From Clostridium psychrophilum (lineage in GTDB: Bacteria; Bacillota; Clostridia; Clostridiales; Clostridiaceae): a stretch of DNA of 36,279 nucleotides. The stretch spans positions 1-36,279 of the forward strand of contig NZ_JAHLEC010000032.1 in the NCBI RefSeq assembly GCF_018861705.1, written 5' to 3'. The notes beneath the pieces are model-generated. The model made no database searches. It was not told where the DNA came from and was given only the letters and a program-made list of their open reading frames with translations. This document shows positions 34,097 to 36,279 of this stretch, in pieces (the stretch's first letter is position 1; each line of letters begins with the position of its first letter). Position numbers and translations under genes: made by a program.

Positions 34097-35296
34097 TTAA
34101 GTAGCTGGTTGTAGTATAACAAGCTCATTTCCTTTTTTGGTATCTAGCCAATTAAGAACTAAACATGAATCTAATTTTGGGTCATACATATTAACGGCCT
34201 CATCACTCATAAACATTTTAAGGTTAAAGGCTGCATATATAAAAGCTGCCTTTTTTTTATTGATGCTTGTGTATTTTCTCATATTAATCAATCCAGAGGC
34301 TGTGCCTGCTAGATTAAAAGATGGATCATAAAGACTGTTACGACTATCAGAAACAATTAGTTTAACATTCTCACGGAGTTTTGAAACTAGTTGTCTTACA
34401 AGGCTCATGCCACGTCCTTGAGGGAGATCTACTTCAATTATTCCATAGCTTAAGCTTTCACATACTTTACTCCATAATTCTCGATCACATTCTTTATCAA
34501 TCTCTAAGCAATCTCCAAGGGTTATTGATTCAAGGTATCTTAAATCATGGAACACATTACAATCTTCTATCAAATCACAAAAATCTATTATAACAGGTTT
34601 ATCTTCTGTAATTATAATATTATCTCCTTGAAAATCACCATGTGCATATGCTGTAAGACACACCACCTTTAAATTATCCCACACATTTTCATCGTTAAAA
34701 TAATAATATGGGTTAGGTAGTAATATGTTTGTTCCATCTAAAGATATCCATTTTATATTTTTGTCTACTCCTATTGATTCAAAGGCTTGTACATATTTAC
34801 TATCCATATATCTATATGAAAGTTCATTTTTGACTATTTCTACAGGAGAGATGTATTTTTTAACATGTTCTTTATTCCAAGTGAATAAAAACTTGGTTAT
34901 AGCTGATATTATATTACTTTTAAGCTCGTCTTCATTTAAAATTTTATCTAAAAATGTTTCACTATTATATATATCATCCCCTGCTAAATCATATAAGTTA
35001 ACATATAATATTGCCTTGCTTTTATCATGAATTTTATAACTAGATATAAGTTTAGCGATATATTTCTGCATATTGTTTTTTGAAGCTTGTTCATAGGCTT
35101 TTTGAAATACTTCTCCTTCGTTGTTTTTAGTTACCTTTAAGATACCAACCCTATTAGCAGATCCATATTCAACCATGAATACTCCTGCTTCAGACCTTCC
35201 ACTTTTAAATGTTTTTAGAACATGAAAAGGAGCAATTTTATCTTTAGAATCTTCACCAATTTTATTGATTTGATTTATTACATCTGCAATTTTCAT
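34097..35296 (-). CDS. Orphan protein with aminoglycoside-phosphotransferase/kinase fold
   Basis: The product (399 aa) has the catalytic signature of the APH/choline-kinase-like fold. AYAHGDFQGDNIIITEDKPVIIDFCDL near residues 217-243 gives the catalytic HGDxxxDN and the metal-binding IDFxD. A nucleotide-binding lobe lies upstream (AGVFMVEYGSANRVGILKVTK, about residues 37-57, with Lys54 as the likely ATP lysine). The C-terminal ~130 residues are helical and not recognised. The start ATG has no good ribosome binding site, and an in-frame TAA sits six bases before it. No partner gene is adjacent. Substrate unknown: small molecule or protein. Confidence 0.72.
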   Translation of the reverse strand: MKIADVINQINKIGEDSKDKIAPFHVLKTFKSGRSEAGVFMVEYGSANRVGILKVTKNNEGEVFQKAYEQASKNNMQKYIAKLISSYKIHDKSKAILYVNLYDLAGDDIYNSETFLDKILNEDELKSNIISAITKFLFTWNKEHVKKYISPVEIVKNELSYRYMDSKYVQAFESIGVDKNIKWISLDGTNILLPNPYYYFNDENVWDNLKVVCLTAYAHGDFQGDNIIITEDKPVIIDFCDLIEDCNVFHDLRYLESITLGDCLEIDKECDRELWSKVCESLSYGIIEVDLPQGRGMSLVRQLVSKLRENVKLIVSDSRNSLYDPSFNLAGTASGLINMRKYTSINKKKAAFIYAAFNLKMFMSDEAVNMYDPKLDSCLVLNWLDTKKGNELVILQPAT

Positions 35297-35580
35297 AGGT
35301 TATATTAGCTTGTATTAGTACTAAAAGTACCAAACTCACTAAATCATCACTTCCTTTTTCTTATACTCTTTTTAAAAAAACTTAATTAAATATATTATAT
35401 TATAATCACTAAGAATACACAAATTATTAGTGACTATAATTTAAAATTAATGAGTTGTTATTTATATTGGAAATATTAGTAAGAAGAAGAAACATGTATG
35501 TACCTTCTGTAATTTTATATTATTAAAAATAGGAAGACAAAATTAGTACAATAAATTTTAAAATTGTATACCTTAAGTAT
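35297..35580. other. Intergenic, no gene seen
   Basis: This stretch is very AT-rich. TTAGTACTAAAAGTACCAAA near 35313-35332 is a small imperfect palindrome upstream of the kinase-like gene and may be part of its control region. A GGAAGTGATG-like sequence on the minus strand (near 35340-35350) leads only to ATG-ATT-TAG. Nothing else can be supported. Confidence 0.5.
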
Positions 35581-35617
35581 AAAAGCAGAGTCGATTAGAA
35601 GTATCAACTCTGTTTTT
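35581..35617. terminator. Bidirectional terminator after the His-rich gene
   Basis: CAGAGTCGAT (35586-35595) pairs with ATCAACTCTG (35603-35612) with one wobble. An A run lies to the left and TTTTTA to the right, so it can terminate in both directions. For the minus-strand His-rich gene it lies about 20 bases past the stop. Confidence 0.85.
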
Positions 35618-35632
35618 ATGTTATTAATTTTA

Positions 35633-35737
35633 TTAATGACAGTCATGTTTATGCTTATGGTGATGATGATGTTTATGATGATGGTGATGGTGGTGATGCT
35701 TATGATGATTATGATGTTTTTTTTCACACTTTGACAT
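35633..35737 (-). CDS. 34-residue histidine-rich peptide, probable metal binder
   Basis: Reading the minus strand from ATG 35737-35735 to TAA 35635-35633 gives 34 residues, of which 20 are histidine. There are runs of eight (residues 14-21) and five (23-27) histidines, lysines between them, and single cysteines at 4 and 33. It starts MSKCEKKHHNHHK and ends KHKHDCH. AAGGAG lies seven bases before the ATG, and a hairpin terminator follows, so it looks like a real gene. An overlapping Ile-rich frame starts two bases after the same AAGGAG, too close for good initiation. Histidine-rich small proteins such as Hpn bind nickel or other metals; a storage or buffering role here is inference. Confidence 0.72.
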   Translation of the reverse strand: MSKCEKKHHNHHKHHHHHHHHKHHHHHKHKHDCH

Positions 35738-35770
35738 AACATAGCTCCTTATCATTGGTCAATATATGAT

Positions 35771-35807
35771 ATGTATGTTAATTCAATATGACACTAAATG
35801 TATGTTA
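35771..35807. repeat. Direct repeat upstream of the His-rich gene
   Basis: ATGTATGTTA occurs at 35771-35780 and again at 35798-35807, 27 bp apart, in the expected promoter region of the His-rich gene. It may be a pair of operator half-sites, or chance in AT-rich DNA. Confidence 0.4.
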
Positions 35808-36012
35808 TATCTTATACTCCGCACAATGTATTACAAAAGGCCTACATTTATTTTCAGAGCTTTTTTACTGGATTTTTATTAAAAACAGTACCTTTAAATA
35901 TTTTTCAAATGTATCTGTACAAAATTCTTTAAGGCGTAGCCTATAAAATTAATACCTTAAAATCAAAACAATATTTTATTAGTAATGCTAAACATGAAAA
36001 TATTCTTTATAT
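35808..36012. other. Intergenic, no gene seen
   Basis: About 200 bases of AT-rich sequence with no open frame of note, no RNA gene and no clear terminator. Confidence 0.5.
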
Positions 36013-36192
36013 TTATTCATTCCAACAAAATACTTTCTCAGGTATACCCAGATATTGTAACAACTTCTTATGACTTTCCGAGATTGGATGAGCTAAAGAG
36101 CGATATTTCTTACCTTCAAACGAAACCACCTTAACACCTAGCCCGGTGTTAAAAAATCTTAATATAGCTGTTGATTTACACTTTATCTTATC
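36013..36192 (-). pseudogene. Coding remnant, unrecognised C-terminal fragment
   Basis: On the minus strand a frame without a start codon is open after TAG (36195-36193) and ends at TAA (36015-36013). It reads ...STAILRFFNTGLGVKVV, SFEGKKYRSLAHPISESH, KKLLQYLGIPEKVFCWNE. The composition is that of a real soluble protein end, unlike the AT-rich noise around it. I do not recognise the family. It sits beside the tandem repeats at the window edge and could be the tail of a mobile-element protein. Confidence 0.45.
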
Positions 36193-36210
36193 CTAAGTTT
36201 TACAAATTAA

Positions 36211-36279
36211 TTTATCTAGTTAAATCATGGATTTGCACATATATTTATCCGATTTACATAATAATTTAACCGGAATTTA
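36211..36279. repeat. Degenerate 21-22-bp tandem repeats at the window edge
   Basis: Three units begin with TTT at 36211, 36232 and 36253 (lengths 21, 21 and 22). They end in CATGGA, ATCCGA and ACCGGA, with AT-rich centres; a fourth unit starts at 36275 and leaves the window. Such arrays are typical of multiple protein-binding sites, for instance transposase sites at a transposon end. This assignment is inference. Confidence 0.5.

Noticed and set aside
34046-34114. C-terminal extension of the ABC ATPase frame
   Set aside because: The residues ...TIKFYSHFLYLKL come from translating the bidirectional terminator; not a natural protein end.
35515-35742. Ile-rich 75-aa reading frame on the minus strand
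   Set aside because: It is the shifted frame of the His-rich gene: CAT/CAC repeats read one base off give ATC/ATT. Its ATG is only two bases from AAGGAG, and it runs through the terminator.

Overview
The window is AT-rich DNA of a low-GC Gram-positive anaerobe, most likely a saccharolytic Clostridium. The evidence is clostridial-type proteins, strong AGGAGG ribosome binding sites, TTG start codons, T-box leaders, cre sites and dense intrinsic terminators. It opens at the end of an rRNA operon, with a 23S 3' end followed by four tandem 5S rRNA genes, each with its own terminator. No tRNA gene, CRISPR array or intact transposase was seen.

About 1.1-16.1 kb is a carbohydrate region, all on the plus strand. 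It holds a Gfo/Idh/MocA oxidoreductase, a DeoR regulator with a HAD phosphatase, and a secreted GH32 levanase/fructosidase split by an exact 14-bp tandem duplication. Next come a HisKA_3 sensor kinase, a NarL-type response regulator and two membrane-anchored sugar-binding proteins with no permease. A four-gene mannose/fructose-family PTS (IIA, IIB, IIC, IID) and a membrane-anchored C39-like protein follow. The levanase and PTS promoters share a block of three 21-bp direct repeats, a conserved promoter segment and a downstream cre. I read this as one fructan regulon: outside sensing by kinase plus binding proteins, activation through the repeats, extracellular hydrolysis, PTS uptake and CcpA repression.

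About 16.2-27.2 kb holds a dipeptide-epimerase-like enzyme and branched-chain amino acid biosynthesis. On the minus strand are leuCDB and leuA, each behind its own T-box leader. Divergently, on the plus strand, are ilvN, ilvC and ilvB, then a 2-hydroxyacid dehydrogenase. The only usable start for a full-length IlvB is ATT, next to a long hairpin.

About 27.3-31.2 kb carries cofactor and metal genes: thiC behind a TPP riboswitch (minus), pdxS-pdxT, and an FTR1-family iron permease.

About 31.3-34.1 kb is a decaying osmoprotectant ABC operon. The permease and ATPase genes carry several lesions, while the substrate-binding lipoprotein is intact; a 108-bp palindromic element lies just upstream. 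The right end has an orphan phosphotransferase-fold kinase, a 34-residue peptide with 20 histidines behind a good ribosome binding site, and at the edge a coding remnant next to 21-22-bp degenerate tandem repeats.
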